64,000 nucleotides of DNA, taken from the NCBI RefSeq assembly GCF_015330165.1, contig NZ_JADDXT010000002.1, forward strand, positions 742,504 to 806,503. Direction: 5' to 3'. Positions 35,279 through 43,994 of this stretch are shown here, one piece after another. Position 1 is the stretch's first letter. Every line of letters starts with the position of its first letter. The notes under the pieces were generated by a model, which had not been told where the DNA came from, searched no databases, and saw only the letters and a program-made list of their open reading frames with translations. This DNA comes from Zobellia roscoffensis. GTDB lineage: Bacteria; Bacteroidota; Bacteroidia; Flavobacteriales; Flavobacteriaceae. Position numbers and translations under genes: made by a program.

Positions 35279-37051
35279 TTATTCTACGATTTCCATTTTT
35301 TTCAACAAGAAGGACGCATTCATATTTTGGCAAATTCCGTCTTTGAACTTATAATCAAAATGGAGCTCGTTATTAATTATTTCAGCATCAAAATAATGGT
35401 TCTCCACCTGTGGTAACGTATCCGCCACCTCACAAAGGCTTAAATCGTGGGTAGCGATAATTCCCGTAGATCTAGAAGCAACTAAACGCTCAACAAACTT
35501 ACGGCTTCCTTCCGCTTTGTCAGTACTATTGGTTCCTTTTAGAATTTCATCTAAAACAATGAAATAACGATCGTTCTGAATTTCATCAACAATGAATTTT
35601 AATCGTTTGAGCTCCGAAAAGAAATACGACTCATCATCCGTTAACGAATCTGTCGTTCGCATACTGGTAATCAACTTTATCGGTGAATAATCTACTTGTT
35701 TCGCGCATAGCGGAAGTCCAACATTCGCCATTACTATCTGTAATGAAACCGTACGTAAAAAGGTACTCTTACCTGCCATGTTGGCTCCGGTAACGATAAA
35801 GAACTGTTCGCGGTCAATTTCAAAATCGTTCAAAACACTCTTCTCAGGATTCAGCAAAGGATGTCCTGCTCCAGTAGATTTGAGAATCACAGCATCCGAA
35901 TTGATATTTGGAAAAGTATATTCGGGATGATTGAAAGCAAAATTACCCAAGCTATTATATGCATCGAAAAAAGCGATGGTATCAAACCATTTTTCTACAA
36001 AATCGCCATGTTTGGCAATCCATTTTTCAATCTCATAGCAGTGTGTTAGGGTACGTAAAAAGAAACCATTCCCCAGAAAAAGGTAAATAATATTGTTGTT
36101 CTTATCTAGGCTATTTAACTGTTTTGAAAACTGAGCAATTATCAATGAGGTCTTCTCCTGATCCCGTAGCACATTACTTCTCAGTTCTTTTAGATAATCC
36201 GATTTGAACTCAGTATCTTCAATCAAAGTAAGTAACTTGTTGTATTGCTGAAACGTACTCTGCACTTTTGAAGCATCTCCGCCAAGGGAAGTAATCTTCT
36301 TGGTATAGATTCCTGTAATCCCCATACCAACGACCAACCAAAGAACCAACATTGATTCCGGAACGAAATCCATAAAATAAAGTACAAAGAGCAATACTGA
36401 AACACCCGAAAAAACATAGGGCAAATAGCGCATTACCTTTGGTATGAACGGCACGTATTTATCCAACCAATTTACAATAGCATCGGTCTTACCTTCTGCT
36501 TGGGTCAATGAAGCTATTGCAGAGAAATTCTGCCGCCATTGTGGCATTTTACCAAGTTCTTTTATAGCCTCTTGCTTCTCCTTAATATTATCGATGTTAT
36601 TCGCCTTAAATAGTCCGGCAAAAGTCTCCGCACCTTGTTTTAATGCAGTACGATTGGCATACTGAAAAAAGGAACCTCTACCAAAAAGGTCTATATCTTG
36701 ACTAAAATAATGCAAGGGGTCTTTGAACTCATCTCCCTCTGGCAAATCATGAAAATCACGGTCCAGCACTTTTAGCTCTGTTTGATTGATGTTCAACAAT
36801 GCCAACAACCTATCCCGTTTATATTGTAAACCTGAGTGTCTTGTGACTAAAAACAAGAAAAGAACAATAGTCACCAGCACTACGCCCAAAACCCATTTGG
36901 TGTCACCAAAGGTTAGGTAAACAGCAAAACCAGCCGCTACAAATATGGCCAAACGTAACATACTGGAAGCAAAGAGTAGCTTCTTAACCTGTGAAAGTTC
37001 CTTGGTGTATTTTTCAATCTCACCATTGTAAAAAGAGTGTAATTCCTGCAT
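35279..37051 (-). CDS. Membrane-anchored MutS-like ATPase
   Basis: The C-terminal third is a MutS-type ABC ATPase: Walker A TGANMAGKSTFLRT (about residue 425), SYFFSELKRLKFIVD, Walker B FIVLDEILKGTN, and IIATHDLSLCE. The mismatch-recognition domains I and II are absent. Instead there are two hydrophobic pairs, at about residues 25-68 and about 205-245, so the protein is probably membrane bound. The ATG at 37051 is preferred over a GTG three codons upstream. Similar proteins occur across Bacteroidetes with no known function. It should not be called mismatch repair MutS. Confidence 0.88.
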   Translation of the reverse strand: MQELHSFYNGEIEKYTKELSQVKKLLFASSMLRLAIFVAAGFAVYLTFGDTKWVLGVVLVTIVLFLFLVTRHSGLQYKRDRLLALLNINQTELKVLDRDFHDLPEGDEFKDPLHYFSQDIDLFGRGSFFQYANRTALKQGAETFAGLFKANNIDNIKEKQEAIKELGKMPQWRQNFSAIASLTQAEGKTDAIVNWLDKYVPFIPKVMRYLPYVFSGVSVLLFVLYFMDFVPESMLVLWLVVGMGITGIYTKKITSLGGDASKVQSTFQQYNKLLTLIEDTEFKSDYLKELRSNVLRDQEKTSLIIAQFSKQLNSLDKNNNIIYLFLGNGFFLRTLTHCYEIEKWIAKHGDFVEKWFDTIAFFDAYNSLGNFAFNHPEYTFPNINSDAVILKSTGAGHPLLNPEKSVLNDFEIDREQFFIVTGANMAGKSTFLRTVSLQIVMANVGLPLCAKQVDYSPIKLITSMRTTDSLTDDESYFFSELKRLKFIVDEIQNDRYFIVLDEILKGTNSTDKAEGSRKFVERLVASRSTGIIATHDLSLCEVADTLPQVENHYFDAEIINNELHFDYKFKDGICQNMNASFLLKKMEIVE

Positions 37052-37089
37052 ATATCCCACACGGGTTTTAACTAAACCGAAGAAACGAT

Positions 37090-37449
37090 TTACGAAAGTG
37101 CATCGTACTCCGTTCTGAGCTTTTTAGTAAATTTTGAAATGACCAAATCATATGAATGATCAATAAGTTCTGTTATTAAATCTGGTGGAAGTTGGTCTAA
37201 CAGAAGTGTGTTCCAATGCACTTTGCTCATATGGTAACCTGGTATGATATGGCCATCATGCTCTTCCCGTAAAGTAACCGCCCTATCTGGGTTGCATTTT
37301 AAATTTACCTGAAAAGGAAGACGTTCCAAAGCACAAAGCGCGAACATTTTGCCCATAACCTTAAAAACCAATGTTTTCTCATCAAAAGGAAACGTTTCCG
37401 TTACTCCTTTCTTTGCGATACAATAGTCTCTAAATAGTTCAATGTTCAT
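37090..37449 (-). CDS. MmcQ/YjbR family protein
   Basis: A 119-residue CyaY-like-fold protein. Characteristic blocks are the N-terminal FRDYCIAKKGVTETFPFDE, LVFKVMGKMFAL, and GYHMSKVHWNTLLLDQLP. It is complete. The family is loosely described as DNA binding but its function is not firm. It lies 39 bases upstream of the MutS-like gene and is in line with a GNAT gene. Confidence 0.92.
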   Translation of the reverse strand: MNIELFRDYCIAKKGVTETFPFDEKTLVFKVMGKMFALCALERLPFQVNLKCNPDRAVTLREEHDGHIIPGYHMSKVHWNTLLLDQLPPDLITELIDHSYDLVISKFTKKLRTEYDALS

Positions 37450-37479
37450 CTTATATACTCCTTATTTCACTTCTTGATT

Positions 37480-38010
37480 TCACTTCTTGTCAATCAACTT
37501 CTCCATAGACGACCAATGGTACCTTACCTTCATAATTGGCTTATCACCTATATCATTACCTTCAACGGTTTCAAGACGTTTGCCTCCTTGACGGTCGTAA
37601 AACCGTAGTGCGGCCTCGTTACTTTCAAGCACCCACAAATACAGTCCTGAATTGGGTTCCCTATCCTGAACTTCCTTGGCTATTAATGACATTAGGCGTT
37701 TACCAATGCCCATGCCCTGAACATCTTTTAATACATGAAGATTATCTAACAGCGTACCAAAATCATCGTCCACGTCAAAAAAAGCACAAACAAAGCCTAC
37801 TAAATCTTCTCCTTTTTCTGCAACGATTACGGTCTGCCGCGATAACGGGTTCTCCAATCTATCATGCCAGATTTTTTCTCTTTCACCCAGTGCAAGTTCA
37901 TCTAAATACGCATCACTAAATGCGCCTCTATAATTTTCTTGCCAACTTTTTACATGAAGACCGGCTATGGAAACGGCATCACCTAACGTAGCCGTTCTGT
38001 ACGCTACCAT
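37480..38010 (-). CDS. GNAT family N-acetyltransferase
   Basis: Acetyl-CoA-dependent acetyltransferase of unknown substrate. The 176-residue fold is seen from the N-terminal strand (YRTATLGDAVSIAGLH), the pyrophosphate-binding motif A (VLKDVQGMGIGKRLMSLI, with QGMGIG), and the motif B strand (LYLWVLESNEAALRFYDRQGG, with NEAALRFY). A 13-base direct repeat overlaps the stop codon. It starts 5 bases after the Dabb gene stop. Confidence 0.92.
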   Translation of the reverse strand: MVAYRTATLGDAVSIAGLHVKSWQENYRGAFSDAYLDELALGEREKIWHDRLENPLSRQTVIVAEKGEDLVGFVCAFFDVDDDFGTLLDNLHVLKDVQGMGIGKRLMSLIAKEVQDREPNSGLYLWVLESNEAALRFYDRQGGKRLETVEGNDIGDKPIMKVRYHWSSMEKLIDKK

Positions 38011-38015
38011 GCGCC

Positions 38016-38414
38016 TTATTGGATACCCTTAGAATCGTAAACGATTACTTTCTCCCATAAAGCACTAGATTCTTCAATAAACACTTTGTGTGGTGCTTCG
38101 TCTTGGTAGTTTTTTTGTGCCTCAGCAGATTCAAAAGTTACGATCAATGAATAAGTAAAAGAGCCATCTACAACATCACGACTGGCCTTTGGAGGCATAC
38201 CTATAAAACTTGTTTTCGCATATTTTGAATTATCAAGAAACTTCTGTAACGATTTTTCAAAAGTAGCTCTGGCTTCTTTGCTATCTGGTTCCTTAAACCA
38301 AAAGTATACGGTATGGGCAAAATGGGGGTCAAATTCTCTCATGTCATTCTCTGTTTGGCCATTAGCGGTAATGGCTAGGGTTAAAAATAATATTGCAATC
38401 GTAAGTGTTCTCAT
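38016..38414 (-). CDS. Dabb (stress-responsive A/B barrel) domain protein with signal peptide
   Basis: A 132-residue protein with a signal peptide (about 1-19, ending ANGQ) and a dimeric alpha/beta-barrel domain starting FDPHFAHTVYFWFKEPD and including YSLIVTFESAEAQKNYQ. It should be periplasmic or secreted. Substrate is unknown. It is separated by 5 bases from the GNAT gene and by 28 bases from the DUF4230 gene. Confidence 0.85.
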   Translation of the reverse strand: MRTLTIAILFLTLAITANGQTENDMREFDPHFAHTVYFWFKEPDSKEARATFEKSLQKFLDNSKYAKTSFIGMPPKASRDVVDGSFTYSLIVTFESAEAQKNYQDEAPHKVFIEESSALWEKVIVYDSKGIQ

Positions 38415-38442
38415 AATTGATGTATTGAATTAAATATCCTAA

Positions 38443-39066
38443 TTAATCTTCTAACATTTCTTTTTGTTTTTCGGTTACCTCTAAAGCGGTATAATCTAAT
38501 TTCCAACCAATGGTTTCCACTATTTTCTCTATTAATAAAACGGCTTGAATAGCCTCTTTTCTAGCAGTTTCCATCAATCCACTTTGTGGAATTTTTTCTC
38601 GAATATGCTGTTTCGCCTCTTTGTTCAACAAAGTTAAATCTTCAGATGAAAAAAAGTTGAACATCCCACTTTGAATATCGTAAAACTGAATATCAGGTTC
38701 AATAGATAGTACTTCTGGCTCGGGAAAATGGGTCAGGATAATCTTTTTATTCTCATTATCCGCTTTGATTTTTATCTTTTTTAGGTCATAACCTATATGG
38801 GCCTTGGCATTGATTACAAGCAGTGCTTTTTTCTTGCTGCTCACCAAACTCATAAACCGCTCCTTAATATTTTCGTAGCGGTAGATTTCTGCAAAATCAC
38901 CCTCAACGGAAACCAGTTTGCATACACTTTCTATTTTTTCTACCAATACAGTAGATTGGTGCTTGGTGATTTCTTTACTTTTCTTCTTTCTCATAAAAGA
39001 ATACACCCAATACATGAGAATAGCCCCTAGAACCAGACCTAAAAAAGTATCGAAAATATTATCCAT
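38443..39066 (-). CDS. DUF4230 membrane-anchored protein
   Basis: A 207-residue protein with one N-terminal membrane helix (about 8-25, FLGLVLGAILMYWVYSFM) followed by a lysine-rich stretch and an alpha/beta domain containing VCKLVSVEGDFAEIYRYE and LLVINAKAHIGYDLKKI, characteristic of DUF4230. Function is unknown. Two bases separate it from the DUF4260 gene upstream, so the pair is co-translated. Confidence 0.85.
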   Translation of the reverse strand: MDNIFDTFLGLVLGAILMYWVYSFMRKKKSKEITKHQSTVLVEKIESVCKLVSVEGDFAEIYRYENIKERFMSLVSSKKKALLVINAKAHIGYDLKKIKIKADNENKKIILTHFPEPEVLSIEPDIQFYDIQSGMFNFFSSEDLTLLNKEAKQHIREKIPQSGLMETARKEAIQAVLLIEKIVETIGWKLDYTALEVTEKQKEMLED

Positions 39067-39068
39067 TG

Positions 39069-39419
39069 TTATTTTCCTATTTCTCCTAAGTGGGTAAATT
39101 TAAATCCTTTATCATATTTGAGACCATAACCAAAAATACGATCCATGGCAGCATGCGAAAATAAGATAATCCCAGTCAACTGCACAATCGGTTCCGAAAG
39201 ATACGCCCCAATTATATAGATGGCAAGAGCAATGCCCTTATGATGAAAAATATTATAGCAAACAGCACCTATTTTATCTCCCAAAAGATACCCTAACATG
39301 CCTATATCCGGAGTTAACAATAACACCAAAAACCACCACCAAGCATAAGGCAAAAGACTAAAAATGTATATTCCAAACAAGAACATAACCAACTCTTCTG
39401 TCTTTAACAATTGTTTCAT
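39069..39419 (-). CDS. DUF4260 membrane protein
   Basis: A 116-residue protein with three or four membrane helices and the family blocks LTPDIGMLGYLLGDKIGA and HAAMDRIFGYGLKYDKGFK. Function is unknown. Its start overlaps the cyclase stop by 4 bases and its stop is 2 bases before DUF4230. Confidence 0.9.
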   Translation of the reverse strand: MKQLLKTEELVMFLFGIYIFSLLPYAWWWFLVLLLTPDIGMLGYLLGDKIGAVCYNIFHHKGIALAIYIIGAYLSEPIVQLTGIILFSHAAMDRIFGYGLKYDKGFKFTHLGEIGK

Positions 39420-40183
39420 TTCTGATTGGCTTTATTTTGAATTACACTATAGAGTACAGGACGACTAGGGCTGGCGTCATTTGCAAAAGGTGCCACCTGA
39501 AGATTTAACATGTACGTGCCATCTTGTATGGTATTGGACACATAAATAAACTCGGTAATTGTAGCGTGCTTGCGGAGCTTACCTCCGTAATTCCAAAAAG
39601 CTTTGTGAGCTACTAGCGCACCATTATCTTCCTCTTTATCTACCGAAGGAAGGTCTACCAACAAATGTTCTACTCCTTTTTCCACTAAAAACTCCGATGC
39701 CTCTTTAGTAAGGTAAGGAGGATTTGTATGCGAATATTGACGTGATTTTTTATGACTTAAATTGGGTAATGTTCTTATGATTACTGCTTCCCTTTTTTTG
39801 TTCCCCAACGCATACTTTAGTTGTTTTTTAGAAACCACAAAGTCGTTATCTACCATTTCAGGAGCAATCGTAATCACTTCTGCCAAAAAGAAATACTGTG
39901 TTAAATTCTTGTTTACAGAATGAAACTCCTCCGTTATATGCCCTACACACTCTGTATGCGTGCCGTGTGCATGCGGATTGAACCATATGTCATTAAAATT
40001 AATGGAAGCCCCTTCTGACACCTTGCCTACAAAACCTTTTTCTTCATGCGGCTCTATTTTTGGTGGATCCACATACCACGCATTTACATTTTCGGAACCA
40101 CCTTTTATAACGATGGATATATCTAAAGGTTTTGTAAGGTCTATAGGATAATTCTTTGTTCTATGTTTTATAGTGGCAATCAT
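39416..40183 (-). CDS. Cyclase family protein (kynurenine formamidase-like)
   Basis: Metal-dependent hydrolase or cyclase. The metal block is NPHAHGTHTECVGH, a form of the family motif HxGTHxD with E in place of D. VIIRTLPN and HLLVDLPSVDKEEDNG fit the rest of the fold. The 255-residue protein has no signal peptide. A kynurenine formamidase role is possible, but no other tryptophan-catabolism gene is near. It is the first gene of a tightly packed set with DUF4260 and DUF4230. Confidence 0.85.
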   Translation of the reverse strand: MIATIKHRTKNYPIDLTKPLDISIVIKGGSENVNAWYVDPPKIEPHEEKGFVGKVSEGASINFNDIWFNPHAHGTHTECVGHITEEFHSVNKNLTQYFFLAEVITIAPEMVDNDFVVSKKQLKYALGNKKREAVIIRTLPNLSHKKSRQYSHTNPPYLTKEASEFLVEKGVEHLLVDLPSVDKEEDNGALVAHKAFWNYGGKLRKHATITEFIYVSNTIQDGTYMLNLQVAPFANDASPSRPVLYSVIQNKANQK

Positions 40184-40271
40184 AAATTTACGTTGTTTTA
40201 GACCGTTTTTTGGGGAAAATAAAATGGCCTTTATGGGTGTTCTACTTCCACACCCGTTTTCTCTACTCTAT

Positions 40272-41405
40272 TTACTGCAAATTTACCATAAAAAGGTCGG
40301 ATGCGAGTCCGTCTGCTAAAAAACGTCCTTTTTTGGTGGTCAACAGGGTGTCGCCTTCAATGTGGAGCAACTCGTCTTTTAAATGATTTTCGGCCTGCAT
40401 TAGAGCATACTCCCGGTATTTGTTACCGAAATCGGACTCTATTCTAGAAAGCGACACGCCCCAAATGGTCCGTAGCCCGGTCATAACATACTCATTATAG
40501 GTATCCGTAACGGATAAGACTTCCGTTTCCATGGGAAGTTCCCCCTGTTCTATCGCTTTCAAATATTTGGGATTATTATTGATGTTCCAGCCTCGGCGAA
40601 TGCCATCATAGGAATGTGCAGACGGACCAATACCTATATATTTTTTCTGTTGCCAGTAGGCGGTATTGTTGCGTGAGAAATAACCAGGTTTTCCAAAATT
40701 AGATATCTCATAACTTTCAAAACCAGCCGCCGCCAAGGTTTCTGACAAAATATAAAAATGCGCCTGAGCTACCTCATCATCAACATTTTTTATCAATCCT
40801 TTTTTTATAAAACTGGCAAGTGCCGTTTGCGGCTCTACGGTAAGCGCATAACTTGAAATATGAGGGATACCAAAAGAAAGGGCTTTCTGGATGTTCTCCT
40901 TCCACCGTTCATTAGTCATGTCTGGTACACCGTAAATTAAATCAATAGAAATATTGTCGAAATAAGTGGTAGCTTCCTGAATACAGTTCTCTGCCTCTTG
41001 GGCATTGTGGGCGCGGTTCATCAATTTTAAATCCTCCTCAAAAAATGATTGAATACCTATGCTTAAGCGATTGACAGGACTCTCTGAAAGGGCGACTATT
41101 TTCTCTGCGGATAAATCATCCGGATTGGCTTCTAACGTGATTTCCGGATTCTCAGAAACTTTATAATTGTCATATACCGAATTAATAATTGCCTGAATTT
41201 CTTCCGTTTCCAATACACTGGGTGTACCACCACCGAAGTAAATAGTCTCAACCACTTCGTCTTTAAACTCATCTTTTCGCATCATTAGTTCTTGCTGCAA
41301 AGCTGAAACCATAGCCTCTTTCTTCCCCATGGATGTCGAGAAATGAAAGTCGCAATAATGACAAGCCTGCTTACAAAAAGGAATGTGAATGTAGATGCCG
41401 CTCAT
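40272..41405 (-). CDS. hemW: Radical SAM heme chaperone HemW
   Basis: The protein starts with the radical-SAM cluster motif CKQACHYCDFHFS (CxxxCxxC plus F), as in HemW and HemN. The N-terminus SGIYIHIPFC lacks the extension of true HemN, and the usual fourth residue after CxxxCxxC is phenylalanine, favouring HemW. ETIYFGGGTPSVL and RLSIGIQSF follow. The length of 377 is right for HemW, which delivers heme to respiratory proteins. That would fit the cbb3 oxidase genes 16 kb away. A heptamer tandem repeat lies immediately upstream of its start. Confidence 0.92.
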   Translation of the reverse strand: MSGIYIHIPFCKQACHYCDFHFSTSMGKKEAMVSALQQELMMRKDEFKDEVVETIYFGGGTPSVLETEEIQAIINSVYDNYKVSENPEITLEANPDDLSAEKIVALSESPVNRLSIGIQSFFEEDLKLMNRAHNAQEAENCIQEATTYFDNISIDLIYGVPDMTNERWKENIQKALSFGIPHISSYALTVEPQTALASFIKKGLIKNVDDEVAQAHFYILSETLAAAGFESYEISNFGKPGYFSRNNTAYWQQKKYIGIGPSAHSYDGIRRGWNINNNPKYLKAIEQGELPMETEVLSVTDTYNEYVMTGLRTIWGVSLSRIESDFGNKYREYALMQAENHLKDELLHIEGDTLLTTKKGRFLADGLASDLFMVNLQ

Positions 41406-41421
41406 ATTATTTTTAGTATTG

Positions 41422-41538
41422 AGTAGTTAGTAGTTAGTAGTTAGTAGTTAGTAGTTAGTAGTTAGTAGTTAGTAGTTAGTAGTTAGTAGTTAGTAGTTAG
41501 TAGTTAGTAGTTAGTAGTTAGTAGTTAGTAGTTAGTAG
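41422..41538 (+). repeat. Heptanucleotide tandem repeat, about 16.7 copies of AGTAGTT
   Basis: The unit AGTAGTT repeats exactly, without a single mismatch, for 117 bases. It lies 17 bases upstream of the hemW start on the minus strand and about 150 bases past the ruvC stop. A shorter run of the same unit occurs at 57361-57392. Stops fall in the frames on the plus strand, so it is non-coding here. Confidence 0.97.
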
Positions 41539-41686
41539 AAGTTAAAAAACGCCCATTATAAAAATGCTTTACCTGAGATTTTATTCATTTATTATACTTT
41601 ATCTCTACTTCTAACTTCTACATATTTATATATTTCATCGTTGAAATCTCAATACCCTGTACTCAGTACTAAATACTAATCCCATC

Positions 41687-42241
41687 CTACTTCTTCACCC
41701 TTTTCGCATTCTGTTTTACAAAAGCGTCCCAACCTGAATAGTTTTTACCTACTTCCACTCTACCTTGGTTATAGAAATGACATACTGCAGCGGCTAGTCC
41801 ATCTGTGCTGTCTAGGTTTTTTGGTAGTGTTTTTAAGCCGAGAACACTTTGTAGCATTTTGGCGACTTGTTCTTTACTGGCATTACCATTACCAGTTATG
41901 GCCATCTTTATTTTTTTAGGCAGGTATTCCGTTATAGGAATTTCACGTGAAAGTCCCGCCGCCATGGCTACACCTTGTGCACGCCCCAGTTTTAGCATGG
42001 ACTGTACGTTCTTCCCAAAAAAAGGTGCTTCAATGGCAATTTCGTCTGGGTGATAGGTATCGATTAGCTCTATGGTACGCTCAAAAATGAGTTTTAACTT
42101 TACGTAATGGTCATCATATTTTTTGAGCATCAATTCGTTCATCTGTATGAACTCCATTTTCTTGCCTACCACTTTTATAAGACCGAAGCCCATAATGGTA
42201 GTACCTGGATCAATACCGAGTATAATTTTTTCTGTAGCCAA
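41687..42241 (-). CDS. ruvC: Crossover junction endodeoxyribonuclease RuvC
   Basis: Resolves Holliday junctions with RuvAB. Catalytic acidic residues are in GIDPGTTIMGFG (D11), AIEAPFFGKN (E), and DSTDGLAAAVCH (the last two aspartates). The 184-residue size fits. No ATG lies between the upstream in-frame stop and the GIDPGT motif, so the start is the TTG at 42241. It lies 10 bases after the stop of a TonB-like lipoprotein gene. RuvA and RuvB are not nearby. Confidence 0.95.
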   Translation of the reverse strand: MATEKIILGIDPGTTIMGFGLIKVVGKKMEFIQMNELMLKKYDDHYVKLKLIFERTIELIDTYHPDEIAIEAPFFGKNVQSMLKLGRAQGVAMAAGLSREIPITEYLPKKIKMAITGNGNASKEQVAKMLQSVLGLKTLPKNLDSTDGLAAAVCHFYNQGRVEVGKNYSGWDAFVKQNAKRVKK

Positions 42242-42251
42242 ATGTTGTGTT

Positions 42252-42722
42252 TTATTGGAGTACTATGGGAATTCTAAATTTTGCCCTTACCGGTATGCCT
42301 CTTTTTAAAGCAGGTTCAATCTTGGGCAAATTATTAAGGCTTTTTTCAATCTGTTCGTCAAACCCTGCAAGCTCGTCTTCCGGTATGGTTCCTTTATCAA
42401 TATTTTGAAGGGAAATAACCCCTGAAGCTTCCATTAAAAAGTCTACAAAAATAGTGTCTTTTACCGCTTCTTGCACTACAAAGTCCGATTCTTCTAGTGT
42501 TTTGGAGAAGTGTTTCAGCAGCGTAGCCATAAAACATTGCTTTTGCTCCTGTTTAGCAGCCGTTTCGTCACAATCGGCAAACAGCGGATACTGGTCCACA
42601 TCTTCCCAATCGATACTTAACATCTCTTTATTGACCAATTCTTGGGTTTTCTCTTCCCTTGAAGCCGACCAATTGCATGCGGTCAGCAAGAACAAAAAAC
42701 ATAAAATTGTGAGGTTTCGCAT
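42252..42722 (-). CDS. Lipoprotein with a degenerate TonB-C-like domain
   Basis: A 156-residue protein with a lipoprotein signal (LLTAC, lipidated C16). The FADCDETAAKQEQKQCFMATLLKHF segment, quoted in part as QKQCFMATLLKHF, matches the FPGC...ECFQKMMQKH stretch seen before the TonB domain of the M56 peptidase in this window. The C-terminal half keeps the GTIPEDELAG and LPKIEPALKRG to VRAKFRIPIVL pattern of TonB-C strands. A lipid anchor replaces the usual inner-membrane helix, so it is unlikely to be a working TonB. Role is unknown. Confidence 0.72.
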   Translation of the reverse strand: MRNLTILCFLFLLTACNWSASREEKTQELVNKEMLSIDWEDVDQYPLFADCDETAAKQEQKQCFMATLLKHFSKTLEESDFVVQEAVKDTIFVDFLMEASGVISLQNIDKGTIPEDELAGFDEQIEKSLNNLPKIEPALKRGIPVRAKFRIPIVLQ

Positions 42723-42851
42723 TGCCCTGAATTCTAGGGGGAAATTACGATTTTTTGTGCAAGTTTGTGCAACGAATCGCTATTCGCGAAAGGAAAATAC
42801 TGTAAAAAGGTAATTTTTGAATAAAAAGGCGAATCAAAAATTAAAGTCCAA

Positions 42852-43994
42852 TTATTTTACATTAAAGTGGATTTCCTCTTTCAATTCGGAAATTCGTTTG
42901 GTCACCATCTTAGACATATAATCATTCTTATTACCAAATCTTTCTTGAAATTTCTCGTAATACTTTAATTTAACCTTAGGGTCTTTATAATACTGATCTG
43001 CCACCGTGCAAATGTTGTAATAGACCAGCGCATCATCGGGGTCTTCCTCATGAGCTAATTTATAATATTCCAAAGCAGATTTTAAATCTTCTTTGCTTCT
43101 GGCAATTCCCGCGAGAGCAACATATTCTCTTACCAGAAAGGGCTGTTGAACCGCAATGGACTCCTTTATATAATACTCCGCACTATCTATCTGTTTATCT
43201 TTGCTGAACACCTGACCTAGCATATAATAAGCATCGGCATTTTCATCATTCCATTCTAAAACTTTTTTATAGTTGGTTTTTGCCTTATTTAACTCCCAAT
43301 CTTTGAAATAGCAATAGGCTAGCTTTTCATAAAGATATTCGTTCTCTTCTCCCAACTCTTCAAGCCTTTCAAAATGAGGAAGTGCTTTGACGTATTCATC
43401 ATTTTTATAATAGGCTAAAGCTTTCAAGTTTATCATCGCCACGTCGTTTTCGTAAAATCGGAGTCCATAATCAATAAAAATCAAGGCTGAATCCTTTTTT
43501 CGTTGGCCAACGTAATACTTACCCAACTGAAACAAACTTCTTAAGTGAGTACTATCTGTTACAACGGCATTCTTGTATGACGATAAACTATGTTCAGTTT
43601 TTTTTTGCTTGCGAAAAGTCTCTCCTAAATAGTAATGGTATTCTGGGTTATCTTCAGCAACTTGCGTCAACTCTAAAAAAAGATATTCTGCACTGGTGAA
43701 GTCATCCGTTTTTAAATAAAGCTTCCCCAGTTCAAATTGTGCAATTTGGAGCCCTGCATCTTTAGACAATACATTTTGATACTGCGTTATGGCTTTTTCA
43801 TAATTCCCAATGGAGTTATACGCTCTTGCAATCTGTAAATTAGACGCAATAGAACCATCTTCGGCATATTGGTTTATGGCTTTCGTATAATTGCCTGTAG
43901 CATAAAGACTGTCTGCAATAATTATATTCGACTGTGATTGCGAATGCACTTTAGCAAATAGCAAAATGAGTATGATTGCAACACTTTTTCTCAT
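42852..43994 (-). CDS. Tetratricopeptide repeat protein of the BlaI-M56 operon
   Basis: A 380-residue protein with a signal peptide (about 1-18) and at least eight TPR units from residue 20 to 350, for example NSIGNYEKAITQYQNVL, YMLGQVFSKDKQIDSAEYY and KSALEYYKLAHEEDPDD. It is predicted to be periplasmic. The start overlaps the M56 peptidase stop by 4 bases, so it is co-translated and probably serves the same signalling unit as scaffold or sensor. Confidence 0.9.
   Translation of the reverse strand: MRKSVAIILILLFAKVHSQSQSNIIIADSLYATGNYTKAINQYAEDGSIASNLQIARAYNSIGNYEKAITQYQNVLSKDAGLQIAQFELGKLYLKTDDFTSAEYLFLELTQVAEDNPEYHYYLGETFRKQKKTEHSLSSYKNAVVTDSTHLRSLFQLGKYYVGQRKKDSALIFIDYGLRFYENDVAMINLKALAYYKNDEYVKALPHFERLEELGEENEYLYEKLAYCYFKDWELNKAKTNYKKVLEWNDENADAYYMLGQVFSKDKQIDSAEYYIKESIAVQQPFLVREYVALAGIARSKEDLKSALEYYKLAHEEDPDDALVYYNICTVADQYYKDPKVKLKYYEKFQERFGNKNDYMSKMVTKRISELKEEIHFNVK

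Noticed and set aside
35279..37051. A mismatch repair mutS gene
   Set aside because: Mismatch-recognition domains are missing and membrane helices are present; only the ATPase is shared.
41422..41538. CRISPR array
   Set aside because: The repeat unit is 7 bases in direct succession with no spacers and no cas genes nearby.
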